In this document: one piece after another, positions 5,937-6,971 of the stretch
How the letters are laid out: each line of letters starts with the position of its first letter
Numbering within the stretch: position 1 is the first letter of the stretch
Assembly: GCA_009908585.1 (NCBI GenBank)
Contig: JAAAOZ010000481.1
Coordinates: 1-6,971, forward strand
DNA length: 6,971 nt
Reading direction: 5' to 3'
Source of the DNA: Chloroflexota bacterium
GTDB taxonomy: Bacteria; Chloroflexota; Anaerolineae; B4-G1; SLSP01
The notes under the pieces: generated by a model
Seen by the model: only the letters and a program-made list of their open reading frames with translations
What the model was told of the DNA's origin: nothing
Databases searched by the model: none
Position numbers and translations under genes: made by a program

Positions 5937-6872
5937 ATGGTGATTAAGCGACCAATCCTTGTCACGGGGTCGATTCGCTCCGGCACAACGTGGGCTGGCA
6001 GGATGATATCCAAATCTCCTTCTGTGGGGTACATCCACGAGCCGCTGAACCCCTGGGAAAAGCCCGAATGGTCAGGTATATGCAACGTGCGGGTTCCTCA
6101 TTGGTTTCTCTATATTACCGAGGAGAACGAATCCGCTTATTATAAATCTCTCAAAGACACACTTCATTTTCGCTACAGCTTGTTAGGAGGGCTTAAAGGG
6201 ATTAAAACTTTTGGCGATATAAAAAGAGTGATGCGCGAATACAAAACCTTTCGCCAGTATCGGTCCCAAGATCTGCGCCCTCTTATCAAAGACCCTTTTG
6301 CTCTTTTCTCCGCGGGATGGTTTGCGGAGACTTTTAATATGGACGTTGTGATTCTTATCAGACATCCAGCGGCTGTGGTGAGTAGCCTCAAACGGTTACA
6401 ATGGGGATTACCTCTTCATCATTTACTAAGGCAATCTCTTTTGATGCGAGATTACCTGCGCCCTTTTGAGTCACAACTCATACAGATTCAAGATGAACAG
6501 AAAGATCTCATTGATCGAGCGATTTTATTGTGGAACGTTATCTACTATGCAGTGAGCAAGCATCGTGACGTGCATAAGGATTGGCTTTTTATCCGTCACG
6601 AAGATATCTCGCGTGATGCGATTGGTTGCTTTCAAGATATATTTGCTCGACTAAGATTGGATTTTTCTCCCAAAATTGAATCGGCGATAGAAGCATATAG
6701 TAAATCTTCCAATCCTCGCGAACTCCCTGTGAAACGGGCACATTTTGTGAAACGTAATAGTAGAGCAGCGATCTGGAATTGGAAGGACAGATTGACCGAT
6801 TCAGAGATTGAGCGAGTTCGAGGGGGCACCTGGGACATTGCAAAGGAGTTCTACTCGGAAGATGATTGGTGA
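5937..6872 (+). CDS. PAPS-dependent sulfotransferase
   Basis: This 311-residue protein fits the sulfotransferase fold, which moves a sulfuryl group from PAPS to a hydroxyl or amine. The 5'-phosphosulfate loop is GSIRSGTTW at 11-19, right after a first beta strand (ILVT). The 3'-phosphate site is VVILIRHPAAVVSSLKR at 137-153, with Arg142 and Ser149/150 in the expected places. HEPLNPW (34-40), KDPFALFSA (118-126) and the late NWKDRLTDSE (281-290) also fit the family. It lacks a signal peptide or membrane segment, so it should act in the cytoplasm. In this setting the likely target is a sugar of the glycan or its lipid-linked precursor; that is inference, and a lipid or other small molecule remains possible. 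The ATG at 5937 is preceded by AGAGGA at 5927-5932, four bases away. It follows a 60-base gap, the widest in the right-hand gene set. Confidence 0.88.
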   Translation: MVIKRPILVTGSIRSGTTWAGRMISKSPSVGYIHEPLNPWEKPEWSGICNVRVPHWFLYITEENESAYYKSLKDTLHFRYSLLGGLKGIKTFGDIKRVMREYKTFRQYRSQDLRPLIKDPFALFSAGWFAETFNMDVVILIRHPAAVVSSLKRLQWGLPLHHLLRQSLLMRDYLRPFESQLIQIQDEQKDLIDRAILLWNVIYYAVSKHRDVHKDWLFIRHEDISRDAIGCFQDIFARLRLDFSPKIESAIEAYSKSSNPRELPVKRAHFVKRNSRAAIWNWKDRLTDSEIERVRGGTWDIAKEFYSEDDW

Positions 6873-6971
6873 TAGCGTTACTCAAGAAAAGTTGGGCGAA
6901 GAGCAGGCATTAGCGACTGAACTAAATCGAAGATCAAAAATATGTTACCTTCTTGCAATCACGGCTGTCTT
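6862..6971 (+). CDS. N-terminal fragment of an unrecognised, possibly membrane, protein
   Basis: A frame opens with ATG at 6862, overlaps the sulfotransferase stop by 11 bases, and stays open for 36 codons to the window edge. The visible product begins with a hydrophilic stretch (MIGDSVTQEKLGEEQA) and then, after RRSK at residues 23-26, turns hydrophobic (ICYLLAITAV, 27-36), which could be the start of a first membrane helix with a positive-inside flank. That would suit a polymerase, ligase, flippase or membrane glycosyltransferase, but too little is visible to choose. AAAGGAG at 6842-6848 is 13 bases upstream, rather far, so the start may be the later in-frame TTG at 6892. The tight overlap and same strand support a real gene in the operon, but 110 bases is short enough to be open by chance. 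Confidence 0.5.
   Translation, partial: MIGDSVTQEKLGEEQALATELNRRSKICYLLAITAV

Noticed and set aside
5878..6963. 11-base direct repeat TTGCAATCACG (5878-5888 and 6953-6963) flanking the sulfotransferase gene
   Set aside because: Several exact 11-base matches are expected by chance in about 7 kb, and there is no transposase or further symmetry, so it is not evidence for a mobile cassette.

Overview
This window reads as part of a cell-surface polysaccharide gene cluster. All genes lie on the + strand and most are packed tightly enough to be one or two operons. The likely source is a member of the Chloroflexota (Anaerolineae-like). That is inference, based on the DUF4012-like protein fragment at the left edge, the very Pro/Thr-rich anchored surface protein, and the style of the glycosyltransferase and sulfotransferase genes. 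No rRNA or other phylogenetic marker is present to confirm it.

Left part (1-1164, GC-rich, about 70% in sampled lines): the C-terminal end of a DUF4012-like protein runs in from the left edge. After 19 bases comes a small surface protein made of a signal peptide, a Thr/Pro/Glu-rich stalk with tandem 27-bp repeats, and one C-terminal membrane anchor.

Right part (1211-6971, mostly 38-52% GC in sampled lines): a Wzt-type polysaccharide-export ATPase with a C-terminal Wzt_C-like domain, a SAM-dependent methyltransferase with a C-terminal basic helix and a short coiled coil built from a 21-bp tandem repeat, two GT4-type glycosyltransferases overlapping by 23 bases, a PAPS-type sulfotransferase, and the first 36 codons of a further reading frame with a hydrophobic stretch.

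Working model: the two glycosyltransferases add sugars to a lipid-linked glycan on the cytoplasmic face. The methyltransferase and sulfotransferase decorate or cap it. The Wzt ATPase, with a Wzm permease encoded outside the window, recognises and exports it. The adjacency of a carbohydrate-binding Wzt and a methyltransferase carrying a coiled coil recalls the WbdD/Wzt chain-termination arrangement of E. coli O9a and is the most interesting point here. No mobile element, tRNA, rRNA, CRISPR array or convincing promoter or terminator was found.
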